A DNA stretch of 64,000 nucleotides from Herpomyces periplanetae (taxonomy: Eukaryota > Ascomycota > Laboulbeniomycetes > Herpomycetales > Herpomycetaceae). The notes below the pieces were generated by a model that saw nothing but the letters and a program-made list of their open reading frames with translations, had not been told where the DNA came from and searched no databases. The stretch lies in assembly GCA_009733715.1 (NCBI GenBank), contig WMKJ01000055.1, positions 24,596 to 88,595 on the forward strand. Direction: 5' to 3'. Of this stretch, positions 42,084-51,409 are shown piece after piece (the stretch's first letter is position 1; every line of letters begins with the position of its first letter). The translations under genes and the position numbers were made by a program.

Positions 42084-42905
42084 GGCTCACTCTACCACAC
42101 CTCCCTATAAGATGAATGACCAAACAATGACAATGAAGATAAAGAGGGGAGGAACAGTGATAACGACAATGATCCTATTATGTACGAAGATATCAATTAT
42201 GATGATCAGAATGATTTTACGCCCCTTAACCTTGTCAAGCTCAATTTATAAAGTATGCAACAATTTTATCCCCCGCACAAAAATGAATTGCCTGATAACT
42301 TTTCCCGCTGTACTTACAAAATTCGTGCATCGACGAAAAAATTAAAACATGGAAGAAAACCATACCGTGTGAGTTCCTCGCTTCATCATAAAATCTTCCG
42401 TCTCTCCACGTCACATGACACAAATCATTCTTGTCCTTACGTCAGCTTTTCGCTTATTCATGAACATTTCATTATGTAATTCCCTTGCTCATCCCTTCCG
42501 ACATTTATCCGACAGCGTATTAGTAATCCTCGTATCGCTAAACCTAAGTCAGGTGATGCAATGGTTTGTGAGGAGAAATATTTTTTTCGGGATATGTTCA
42601 ACATGGATTTTGGGATTTCAACCATGAAAATTTTTTTAATTCAGTGCACAATCAATCAAGAGTTTCAACCTTTTGAAGTGAAAATTCCTAAAATTTGCGT
42701 GTCACTCTAATTTTTTTATTACTCAGTTTTTGAAGTCGAAAATTTCTCTTTATATCATCCGAGTTCATTTATAATTATATTTTCAATCTACATTTTAATG
42801 CGTTTTCCTTTGTAAATGTGCTTGTGAATATTTTAATGTATATTTTTCCATAAAATTCACTCGTGCGCCTCTTTTAATTCATGCGCCCGTTAGTTTACCT
42901 TGAAC
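42084..42905. promoter_or_regulatory. Divergent promoter region, HRP1 and TBC-domain gene
   Basis: AT-rich; an RTCACRTG-type site TCACATGA lies at 42411-42418 within CACGTCACATGACA. Only composition-driven short frames are present. Confidence 0.45.
42411..42418. promoter_or_regulatory. RTCACRTG-type site (TCACATGA)
   Basis: TCACATGA roughly midway between the HRP1 start (42083) and the TBC gene start (42906). Confidence 0.4.
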
Positions 42906-44798
42906 ATGTCCTCTACACATGAAATGCGACAAGTTCACGCGTCAAACTTTCTTGCTTCCACGACCTCCCAATCTGAATCATCCGACTGTCCTATTTCTCA
43001 TTCTCTACCAAGCTCATCTTCTTTAAAATCCACCACTAATATACCACGCCCTATTATTGTTGGCGCTTCTTATTCACACGCACAAGCCGCCAAATTTCAC
43101 GACTTTTCTCATAGATCATCCCCCCCCACCACAGCCACTTCTTCGGGGAGTGGCTTTACTTCAAATTTTCCCTTCTCAGGAAACTCACCATCAATTTCGT
43201 CTACCGCTGGTCTCGGTTTTAATGCTACTAACTCTCTTCGTAGCATTGATCTTACCTCTCGCTCTTCCCCGTCACTAGCTTCCCCTTCAGCAACTCAACC
43301 AGTCGATTCAATCACTTCTTTAAGTCCCGACGTACTCTTTGATGATATTGGTCATGATGAGTTTGGCTTACCTTCCTTAACAAATTCCCATACCTCTTCG
43401 AGGCAAAAACTCACAACTTCTTCTTTAGCCTCTTCAGCTCCATTTACGATTCCTTCGTATCCTAACATCTTTGGTTTATCTTTAAAGTCACCTTCATCAA
43501 TTTCTACACCTTTGCCAACTCCTACATCATTATCACTTACGACTAAACAGTCTACCTCATCCTCACCATTTTTACCAAATGTTAACTCGAACATTACCCA
43601 CAGTATCGGCCCTTCAAAACCCGTCATTAAGCCAGAGTACACAGACATTCTTCATGATCCTACTAACTCCCTTCACTTTATACCTTATAATACATTCTCG
43701 ACCTCCGACTCTTTGATCGTTTCCCGGATAAACAAGTTCAAATGTATACTCCAAGCTACAACTATCGATATATCACAACTCCGTGCCCTTGCATGGTCTG
43801 GGATACCACCTCAAATTCGTGCTTTTGCCTGGCAAGTGTTACTCGGTTACCTTACGACAAGTTCACATCGTCGTGTTGCGACACTACGCCGAAAACGGTC
43901 TGAATATGCATCGTGGGCTCAGCAAGCTTTTGAGAGTATGAATTCCTCCGATCAATCCTTTAGTTCAACGTCATCTGTATCTTCCACTCCTCTTGTCTTA
44001 TCCACATCTAACTCAATCTCATCCCCTTCAACATCTTCACCTTCTCGTCGACTCGACCACGCCATTTGGCATCAAATAAGCATTGATATTCCCAGAACTA
44101 ACCCCCATTTATCACTTTATTCATATCCAGCGACTCAAAGATCCCTTCAACGTATTCTCTACGTTTGGGCTATTCGCCACCCCGCTAGTGGTTATGTTCA
44201 AGGCATTAATGATCTTGTGACTCCATTTTGGCAAGTGTTTCTTGCTAGTTATACCACAAATCCCAACATTGAATCTGATTTTGATCCGGCTTTACTGCCT
44301 CAGAATGTGTTAGACGCTGTAGAAGCTGATTCGTTTTGGTGTCTAACCAAGTTGCTTGATGGTATTCAGGATAACTTTATATTCGCCCAGCCGGGAATTC
44401 AGCGTCAGGTCAATCAACTCAAAGGGTTAATCACTCGTATTGATTCTTCCCTTGCCAAACATCTGGAAGCCCAGAACGTGGAATTCATTCAATTCAGTTT
44501 TCGTTGGATGAACTGTCTTCTTATGCGGGAAATTAGTTTGCGAAATACTATTCGTATGTGGGATACTTATCTCGCTGAGGAGCGCGGATTTTCTGACTTT
44601 CATTTATATGTGTGTGCCGCATTTCTTGTCAAATGGTCCGCTCAGCTTCTTCATATGGACTTCCAATCTATAATGATGTTCCTTCAGGCCTTACCAACCA
44701 AGGATTGGTGTGAACGAGACATTGAATTACTCCTTAGTGAAGCATTTATTCTGAAATCACTTTTCCGTGAATCTAGAGCTCATCTTCGTTTAGCTTAA
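42906..44798 (+). CDS. GYP1: Rab GTPase-activating protein, TBC domain (Gyp1/TBC1D22 type)
   Basis: The ATG at 42906 gives 630 residues. The first ~270 are Ser/Thr/Pro-rich and look disordered. The TBC domain covers about 300-610: RALAWSGIPPQIRAFAWQVL, the arginine finger in ISIDIPRTNPH (Arg397), the glutamine finger in SGYVQGINDLVTPFW (Gln432), and MNCLLMREISLRNTIRMWDT. These match the Gyp1/TBC1D22 branch, including the long Ser-rich insert before the Arg finger. Gyp1 stimulates GTP hydrolysis by the Rab Ypt1 at the Golgi. Both catalytic fingers are present, so activity is expected. Confidence 0.88.
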   Translation: MSSTHEMRQVHASNFLASTTSQSESSDCPISHSLPSSSSLKSTTNIPRPIIVGASYSHAQAAKFHDFSHRSSPPTTATSSGSGFTSNFPFSGNSPSISSTAGLGFNATNSLRSIDLTSRSSPSLASPSATQPVDSITSLSPDVLFDDIGHDEFGLPSLTNSHTSSRQKLTTSSLASSAPFTIPSYPNIFGLSLKSPSSISTPLPTPTSLSLTTKQSTSSSPFLPNVNSNITHSIGPSKPVIKPEYTDILHDPTNSLHFIPYNTFSTSDSLIVSRINKFKCILQATTIDISQLRALAWSGIPPQIRAFAWQVLLGYLTTSSHRRVATLRRKRSEYASWAQQAFESMNSSDQSFSSTSSVSSTPLVLSTSNSISSPSTSSPSRRLDHAIWHQISIDIPRTNPHLSLYSYPATQRSLQRILYVWAIRHPASGYVQGINDLVTPFWQVFLASYTTNPNIESDFDPALLPQNVLDAVEADSFWCLTKLLDGIQDNFIFAQPGIQRQVNQLKGLITRIDSSLAKHLEAQNVEFIQFSFRWMNCLLMREISLRNTIRMWDTYLAEERGFSDFHLYVCAAFLVKWSAQLLHMDFQSIMMFLQALPTKDWCERDIELLLSEAFILKSLFRESRAHLRLA

Positions 44799-45315
44799 AA
44801 TTCGATGCTTTATTGCTCTTAAGTTTTCTTCTATACACATATATTCTTGTATATGCATCCATCTGCTCACTTTATGCATTTATGTACCTGTCCCTATCGC
44901 ATTAACCCCGATTTCTCATTGCATTAACTGATATACCAAAATTTATTCGTCGTAGTAAGGATCAACATCCATTTTAACTTCTTAGCATTTAGTACTTCCT
45001 AACATTTGCCTTATTTTCAATGTGTATCATGTCTAATCCAGGCAACATCGTTTATATTATGCTGACGCATACGGACTTCTCAATTGAGTTTTGGGAATGT
45101 TCTAATGGAAAGCTACAATTATTGATTTCCATCTAATAGTCAAACATTTTCAAATATTATTATTCCCGTTAACCCTAAATTCCGCAATGCACCAGTCTCT
45201 CTTTCATTATAGGTGATTTATAAGTGATATTTATATTTTTCAGGACCATTATCGCGAAGTTTACTCCTTAGTTATCAGAGTTAACTAAATGTATTTAATC
45301 AATCTTAAACGGCTG
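44799..45315. other. Convergent 3' region, TBC gene to HST2-like gene
   Basis: AT-rich sequence with no gene, repeat or RNA that I can support. Confidence 0.45.
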
Positions 45316-46479
45316 TTATTGACTTTTGCGTAAGTAAGGAAAAACGTGGTAGAGTCCGGGACCAATTTCATTATCATCACAATTTTGTTGATGGTTATCC
45401 TCATTAAGGGTGTCAATAATGTGCTTACCCCGACGCAATAAATCATCACTCTCTTCTGTAATTTTACGGACCTGTACATCTAAAGTGTCATCATTTAATG
45501 AGCAATCCGAAATTTCATCTTCCCTTGACGGCCCGTTTCTTTCTAGACAATACGGAGCATTTAACGTTAGAAAAGCCTTAAATTCTTCAGCCCATCCTAA
45601 TGCCTCTAACAAACGTTTTACTCCCGCGTCACACTTATCAATAATTGCCACATCGTCAATACGGCTACCAATGGTTCCGACTTGTTGGTCATTAATCAAA
45701 ACGCGTGGTACATGCTCCGGTATAACATCAGGTAAACCCGCAAAGGGGTAAGTTTTCAAACTTGTGCCCATGATAAGAACTAAATCAACGTTAAGTAGAG
45801 CAGCGCGAGCCATATGGAAGAATTTAGCGGGAAGCGGTTCACCAAAGAAAACAATATCTGGCTTGATTACACCATTGCAATCATTATACTCGCAGAGGGC
45901 AACCCTCTTGGCTGCTATAGCTTCAAAGAAACCCCTTCCCTTTTGTTGTCGTGTACAACTTGTACACGTTTGAGTGGCGAATGTTCCGTGAGCTTCAACG
46001 AGATTATGCGAATCGAGGCCTGTTTGGCGTTCTAACATATCAATATTTTGGGTGAAGCATGAGTAGAGTAACCCTTTTTCATCGAGAAATTTAACAAACC
46101 AGTGAGCGTAAGTAGGTCGATACTTTGTAGGTGTATTAGGGTGTATAATAAAGTTGGGATCGATTAATTTAAGTTCGCTGACCAGCGAGTAAAAGGTTTG
46201 AGGACTGGCCATAAAGTAACTTAAGTCAAATATAGCTTCACCGAAAGGAATAGAATGACGTTGTAAAATCGAGTAAATGCCGGTGTCTGGACTGCGAAAA
46301 TCAGGTACACCTGCTGATGTAGATATTCCAGCTCCCGATAACACCAAGATACTGTTAACCTTACCATTTTTAATGTAATTCGCTAGGCCTGTGATAGACG
46401 AACTCGTTAACGTACGACCTTCACCAACTCGTGTACTAGTATCTTGATTTCGTGGTCGTAACGGTAAGTCAAAATACAT
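45316..46479 (-). CDS. HST2: Sir2-family NAD+-dependent deacetylase (Hst2/SIRT2 type)
   Basis: From the first ATG (46479, MYFDLPLRPRNQ) the product is 387 residues. The frame is open slightly further upstream without an ATG. Sirtuin motifs appear in order: ILVLSGAGISTSAGVPDFRS, TQNIDMLERQTG, catalytic VEAHGTF, CTSC and CEYNDC for zinc, KPDIVFFGEPLP, LIMGTSLKTYPFAGL and VLINDQQVG. The TGIYSIL and GFGEAIFD-like context (PFGEAIFDLSYF) and the closing LGWAEEF point to the Hst2/SIRT2 class I group, mainly cytoplasmic. The second Cys pair is CX4C where Hst2 has CX2C. The C-terminus is acidic with a final YLRKSQ. Confidence 0.88.
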   Translation of the reverse strand: MYFDLPLRPRNQDTSTRVGEGRTLTSSSITGLANYIKNGKVNSILVLSGAGISTSAGVPDFRSPDTGIYSILQRHSIPFGEAIFDLSYFMASPQTFYSLVSELKLIDPNFIIHPNTPTKYRPTYAHWFVKFLDEKGLLYSCFTQNIDMLERQTGLDSHNLVEAHGTFATQTCTSCTRQQKGRGFFEAIAAKRVALCEYNDCNGVIKPDIVFFGEPLPAKFFHMARAALLNVDLVLIMGTSLKTYPFAGLPDVIPEHVPRVLINDQQVGTIGSRIDDVAIIDKCDAGVKRLLEALGWAEEFKAFLTLNAPYCLERNGPSREDEISDCSLNDDTLDVQVRKITEESDDLLRRGKHIIDTLNEDNHQQNCDDNEIGPGLYHVFPYLRKSQ

Positions 46480-47601
46480 TTTTCCAATCGTACCAATAGC
46501 ATACACCAACGTATTCTATTTAACTTGGTCTAGCTCTACCTAATTCAGCCTTTCCGTTTCTTCCCCTTTCCGCTTGCACGGTTAACGCAATCTGGCAAAA
46601 CTGTACAAAATGATTTACCTTAATAAACTTGCCATGAGTACTCCAATTCAAACCTACGAGAAATATCCCTCCACGTCAAATGATGAATATTTTGCCCAAC
46701 CTTTTCCCTGCAACCCCTCTAATAATTGGATAAGTTGGTGAATTTTAACATTTTCTCCATTAATCTCCATTAGTCATCCATACTTTGCATTATGTAATTG
46801 ATAAATTTAAACGAGACTGACTGACTGAGATGTCAGTTGCAGGAAAAACAGTCAATTGAATGTTATAATTCAATGGCCGCTTAGTTATTTAATTATCTAA
46901 ATTTGTTTGAATGATAATTTTGTAAGTTTTCATAAAAATAACTATACTTAAGAAATGATACATTTTAAATAAAAACTGAAGCTGTTCGATACTCGTCAAT
47001 ACATTTTTCATTTCATCTCCACTTATATATCCAGGCATTTCGATTACTAATCTATACGTTTTCTGGATGAATCATGAGATGGAGATGTATAAGCGGAGGG
47101 GGTTTGAATAATATGATTTACTTTGATGTAAACATTTTATTGCTTGAAAATTTAAGATTGGTAATGGACAAATTTAAATAAAAAAATTTCAATATCTATC
47201 ATGTAATGCAACGTATATATACATCACCATTCCCCTGTAAATTTAGTTAAAGTAATGATGGTCCATTTTATCATAGGTTTAGTATACCACTCAACTATAT
47301 GATTTTCTGGTTTCTTCTATCAACAATATTTGTAGTAACTTACACGCTAGTTACTTTTCTCTTCTTTTTAAATCACTCCAATATTTTCCAGATGGGCACC
47401 ATCCATCCAGAAAACTTATCCTTAATATAACTTTCCCCGAACTAATAGTCATATTTTGTCTCCATCTTAAGCTGAAATACGACACGCTTACTAAATATTG
47501 TATTTACCACGTGATGTGGATTGGACCGCGGATGAAGAGAATTTTTCTCGGTGCATGATTTATGTCTATTGTGTTAACGGAATTAAAATTTACACAAAAT
47601 T
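46480..47601. promoter_or_regulatory. Divergent promoter region, HST2-like and RMT2 genes
   Basis: Over 1.1 kb, very AT-rich, with no gene. A CACGTG box sits at 47518-47523 followed by ATTGG at 47530, about 80 bp before RMT2. Confidence 0.45.
47518..47523. promoter_or_regulatory. CACGTG box upstream of RMT2
   Basis: CCACGTGATG lies about 80 bp before the RMT2 ATG, with an ATTGG (reverse CCAAT) nearby. Confidence 0.4.
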
Positions 47602-48768
47602 ATGGAAGAAGAATTTGCAGAAGAGACTAAATTGGTTCAAATGCTAAATGAAGCCTCAAGAAAACATGATATTGAGGCTATGAAAATAATTTTAATGCGT
47701 GTACCTGCTAACGTCAAGGACGAGGAAAATTCAAGTAGCCCCTTACACGAGGTTGTATTGGGTTGCACAGAGAATAAATTTTCGTGCACTTTGGATACGG
47801 GTATTCGCGCAATGGATTTACTACTGGAAAATGGCGCAGTGTGGAATGAGTTAAATAGTGACGCGGAAACTCCAGGATGCATTGCGTTGAGATGCGGGTT
47901 TTCTCCGTTGTATGAGAAATTGGTTGATGCGGGTGTGCGTGCGGAACTTTTGTTAGAACGTTTACGCGCTTTATCGGAAAGCAATTTAAACGACGACGGG
48001 AATGAAGATAATGTTGTAACTTTACTCGATAATCAAGACTACCTTTCACGCAGGTTGATAAGCTTACCGGATCATGGATTACTGGATAATGAGGGTAATG
48101 CAGTAATGATGAATTGGGAAACTTGTATCATGAAAGCTCACGCAGAAGCTCTTCTTCCGGATAAATCATTACGTATATTAAACATTGGCCACGGAATAGG
48201 GATATTTGACTCATTAGTACAAGAAAATCATAAACCAGATGCTCATTTTATAATAGAAGCTCACTCAGACGTGCTCAAACTAATGGTCCAACATAATTGG
48301 ATTAATGCCGAAGATTTGAAGTCAACTTTGAATTGTGTTAAAGCTTCATCATCTCGTGAAGGTGTATCAGTATGCCCTGGTACGTGGCAGAGTGTTGTAC
48401 CAAAATTGATCGATTTAATAGAAAATAAAGTTATTAAACCGTTTAACGCCATATATTTTGATACATTTGGTGAATCATACAATGATATGAAATCCTTTTT
48501 CAACTATGTTCCACAATTAATCGATCAAGACAACGGTCTCTTTGGATTTTTTCATGGTGCAGGTGCTGATCGGCGCATATGTTATGATGTTTACAAGCAT
48601 ATAGTTTCCATGGACTTGCATGAGCTAGGATTCTCAGTTCAGTGGAAAGAGATTCCTGTTCCTAACCTTGAAGCCGCTGGTGAATGGACTGGCGTTAAAC
48701 ATGCATATTGGACTTTACCTACTTACTGGCTGCCAACATGCTCTCTCAACCAATCCTTTCAACACTAG
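47602..48768 (+). CDS. RMT2: Protein arginine N5-methyltransferase Rmt2
   Basis: The product is 388 residues (yeast Rmt2 412) in one exon from the ATG at 47602. Rmt2 methylates the delta nitrogen of an arginine, in yeast on ribosomal protein L12, using S-adenosylmethionine. The N-terminal third is ankyrin-like (PLHEVVLG; LLLENGAVWNELN; ETPGCIALRCG). The methyltransferase part has VMMNWETCIMKAHAEALLP, the SAM loop RILNIGHGIGIFDS, HFIIEAHSDVLKLM, and IYFDTFGESYNDMKSFFNYV. All are in the family's order, so I am confident. Confidence 0.9.
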   Translation: MEEEFAEETKLVQMLNEASRKHDIEAMKIILMRVPANVKDEENSSSPLHEVVLGCTENKFSCTLDTGIRAMDLLLENGAVWNELNSDAETPGCIALRCGFSPLYEKLVDAGVRAELLLERLRALSESNLNDDGNEDNVVTLLDNQDYLSRRLISLPDHGLLDNEGNAVMMNWETCIMKAHAEALLPDKSLRILNIGHGIGIFDSLVQENHKPDAHFIIEAHSDVLKLMVQHNWINAEDLKSTLNCVKASSSREGVSVCPGTWQSVVPKLIDLIENKVIKPFNAIYFDTFGESYNDMKSFFNYVPQLIDQDNGLFGFFHGAGADRRICYDVYKHIVSMDLHELGFSVQWKEIPVPNLEAAGEWTGVKHAYWTLPTYWLPTCSLNQSFQH

Positions 48769-49142
48769 CCAACACAAATTTATTTCATAGTCACATGACC
48801 ATTTCCATCCACTCACTTCTGTTGAGAGTTTGTGACACAATGTTTCAGCCCATCGCATTGGTTCCACTTTTCTCGGAAGTTAAATTTGTTCTAGAATTCT
48901 CCACTTTTGTCAGGAAATTCTGATCGGTTATAAGTTGTTCCGAGTTAAGGGAAAACCCAAGCTATTCCGTATATATGCACGAACATATTCTGGGACAGCA
49001 TGGATGTCTATATCGTCTGCTTTTATATCAGTAGTCCTATTTGATATCGCTTTTGAGCTGGTTACACTTATTCCGGTGCTGAGAACTTTACTGTTGAGCT
49101 TCACTCAACTGATTAATACTTCACATCGTTTTCTTATGCATC
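48769..49142. other. Intergenic region RMT2 to LRO1
   Basis: A 374-bp tandem spacer with an RTCACRTG-type site TCACATGA at 48791-48798, likely part of the LRO1 promoter. An 83-codon frame at 48935-49186 has no ATG start and overlaps LRO1 in another frame, so I do not call it. Confidence 0.45.
48791..48798. promoter_or_regulatory. RTCACRTG-type site (TCACATGA) upstream of LRO1
   Basis: TCACATGA within AGTCACATGACC, 22 bp after the RMT2 stop and about 350 bp before the LRO1 ATG. Confidence 0.4.
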
Positions 49143-51158
49143 ATGTTAAATCTGCGAAAAAGGCGTGCTTTAACGTCACAGGGTGACGTTTCCTCCTCAT
49201 GCCAAACAGATGCTCATATTCAAGATACGTCATTGGATGGTGAATCCGAAGGTCGTAACTATGCAATGGATGACAAGTTTTCAGCGCATACAAGCTTACA
49301 TGAATCAACCTCCTCGTCTAGTTCTCTGCGTGAAGATTACCCAGCATCAGACCAACTATCGCGTACGAGATCTGGAAAGCTAACGCGGTCAAGACGGGTC
49401 AAAGGAACTAAGCGCAGAAACGCGTGGATATTTACTCTGGGGGGCATATTTGGAATAGCTATAGCTGTGTTTTTCGCGGGTAACCAGGATATGATTGACT
49501 TTAAAAATTTAACCGATTTAAATCTGGACAGTTTACTCGAAGTTCTCCCAGCCGGCTTTCTCCGGGATGCTCAAAATTTTCAGAAACAGGAACGTGCTTC
49601 AGCCAGCTACGACAGCTTTTCAGTAGGTATACAAGCAAAATCACAAGGAATTAAGGCAGTTCATCCAGTCATAATGATTCCTGGTGTTATATCTACTGGG
49701 CTAGAGTCTTGGGGAACGAACGAAAGTTCGCTTCCGTATTTTCGAAAACGCATGTGGGGATCATGGAGTATGATGCGAGCTTTGGTTCTCGATAAGAGTG
49801 AATGGAAACGACATATAATGCTTGACAAGAATACGGGACTAGACCCCCCAAACGTTAAGTTGCGTGCTGCCCAAGGTTTTGATGCCACTGATTTTTTTAT
49901 AACCGGGTACTGGATTTGGAATAAAATTCTTGAAAATTTAGCTTGTATAGGGTATGATCCCAGTAACGCGTATACGGCAGCATACGATTGGCGACTGTCA
50001 TTTGAAAACCTGGAAGCTCGCGATCAGTATTTTACACGATTAAAAACGAGTATTGAACTAGCCAACAAAACTTCGGGCAAGAAGGTAGTTTTATTAAGTC
50101 ACAGTATGGGCTCTCAAGTCCTTTATTACTTTTTGCATTGGGTTGAATCACTTGGTCCAGGGCACGGTAAAGGGGGACCACAGTGGGTTAACACGTATGT
50201 TGATAGTTGGATCAATATTTCAGGCTGTCTCTTAGGCGCTGTCAAAGGGTTCCCTGCCATTTTAAGCGGTGAAATGAAAGATACAGCTCAATTGAATGCT
50301 TTTGCTCTTTATGGACTTGAGAAATTCTTATCAAGACACGAACGTGCCGAAATATTTAGAGCGATGCCCGGCATTTCGAGTATGCTTCCAATTGGTGGAA
50401 ACTTAATCTGGGGAAACTTGACACAAGCACCGGACGATTTGCCAAATACTAATCGAACGTTTGGTAAATTTATAGCATTTAGAGGTGGTGGAGATGGTTC
50501 AAAGGAAGATTTTCAGAAGAATTTAACAATTGATGCGGCATTACCATACTTATTTGATAGATTAAAGAACGAGCCGTGGTATGAAAGAGCTGTCAAGTCG
50601 TCTTACTCTAATGGAGTTGCAAAGTCTCGAGCGGAAGTTGATAAAAATCAGTTAATACCGTCCAAATGGATCAACCCACTTGAAACCCGACTTCCCCATG
50701 CACCAGACTTGAAAATTTATTGTTTCTACGGGTTTGGCAAGCCTACTGAAAGAGCATATATATATCGTGATGACCCTGATCCGGCCAGTAGTAGTAACGT
50801 TAGTATTGATGCATCTCACTCACATCCACTTGAAAATATTGATCATGGTGTTGTAATGGGCGAGGGAGATGGTACTGTAAGCCTTTTATCCATGGGTTAT
50901 ATGTGCAGTAAAGGTTGGAAAATGAAACGATATAATCCTTCTGGTATTAAGGTTACAACATTTGAAATGAAGCATGAGCCTAATAGGTTCAGCGCCCGAG
51001 GTGGACCTAAAACCGCTGACCACGTAGATATTCTCGGGCGTGAATCATTAAATGAAATGATTCTTCGTGTGGTTGGCGGTAAAGGGTATACTATCAACCA
51101 AACTTTCCACTCAGACATATTAAGGTACTCTGACAAAATTGAAATTTTCGATGATTGA
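49143..51158 (+). CDS. LRO1: Phospholipid:diacylglycerol acyltransferase (Lro1/PDAT)
   Basis: The product is 671 residues (yeast Lro1 661). It moves an acyl chain from a phospholipid to diacylglycerol, making triacylglycerol in the ER, which would feed the lipid droplets coated by the perilipin at 2.3 kb. The N-terminus is a Ser/Arg-rich cytosolic tail, then one membrane anchor (about 97-117, IFTLGGIFGIAIAVFFAG). The lumenal LCAT-like domain has HPVIMIPGVISTGLESWG, GLDPPNVKLRAAQGFDATDF, ITGYWIWNKILENL and AYDWRLSFENLEARDQYF. Catalytic residues are Ser321 in LLSHSMGSQVLYYF, the Asp in GEGDGTVSLL and the His in KTADHVDILG. All three are present, so the enzyme should be active. Confidence 0.93.
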   Translation: MLNLRKRRALTSQGDVSSSCQTDAHIQDTSLDGESEGRNYAMDDKFSAHTSLHESTSSSSSLREDYPASDQLSRTRSGKLTRSRRVKGTKRRNAWIFTLGGIFGIAIAVFFAGNQDMIDFKNLTDLNLDSLLEVLPAGFLRDAQNFQKQERASASYDSFSVGIQAKSQGIKAVHPVIMIPGVISTGLESWGTNESSLPYFRKRMWGSWSMMRALVLDKSEWKRHIMLDKNTGLDPPNVKLRAAQGFDATDFFITGYWIWNKILENLACIGYDPSNAYTAAYDWRLSFENLEARDQYFTRLKTSIELANKTSGKKVVLLSHSMGSQVLYYFLHWVESLGPGHGKGGPQWVNTYVDSWINISGCLLGAVKGFPAILSGEMKDTAQLNAFALYGLEKFLSRHERAEIFRAMPGISSMLPIGGNLIWGNLTQAPDDLPNTNRTFGKFIAFRGGGDGSKEDFQKNLTIDAALPYLFDRLKNEPWYERAVKSSYSNGVAKSRAEVDKNQLIPSKWINPLETRLPHAPDLKIYCFYGFGKPTERAYIYRDDPDPASSSNVSIDASHSHPLENIDHGVVMGEGDGTVSLLSMGYMCSKGWKMKRYNPSGIKVTTFEMKHEPNRFSARGGPKTADHVDILGRESLNEMILRVVGGKGYTINQTFHSDILRYSDKIEIFDD

Positions 51159-51409
51159 CTTGATTAACATCATCTGATTCAGAAATCCAAGATGGTTCAT
51201 TCCTCGTCAAACAGCAATTTTATCCTTCAGCTTACATAAACCCCTGATGAAGTCCTATACAATCATGCAGACTGCGCCACATGGTTGCTAATGACTTAGT
51301 AAGCTTTGGATGCATTCGAAGCATTAAAATGCACGAAATTCGTTACCCGATTAATTTGGTCAAGGCTACTTTAATTCAAACATTAATATTTTGTTGTATA
51401 TGAATTGAA

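Noticed and set aside
48935-49186. 83-codon frame before LRO1 with hydrophobic segments
   Set aside because: No ATG start, overlaps the LRO1 start in another frame, and does not resemble any LRO1 N-terminus.
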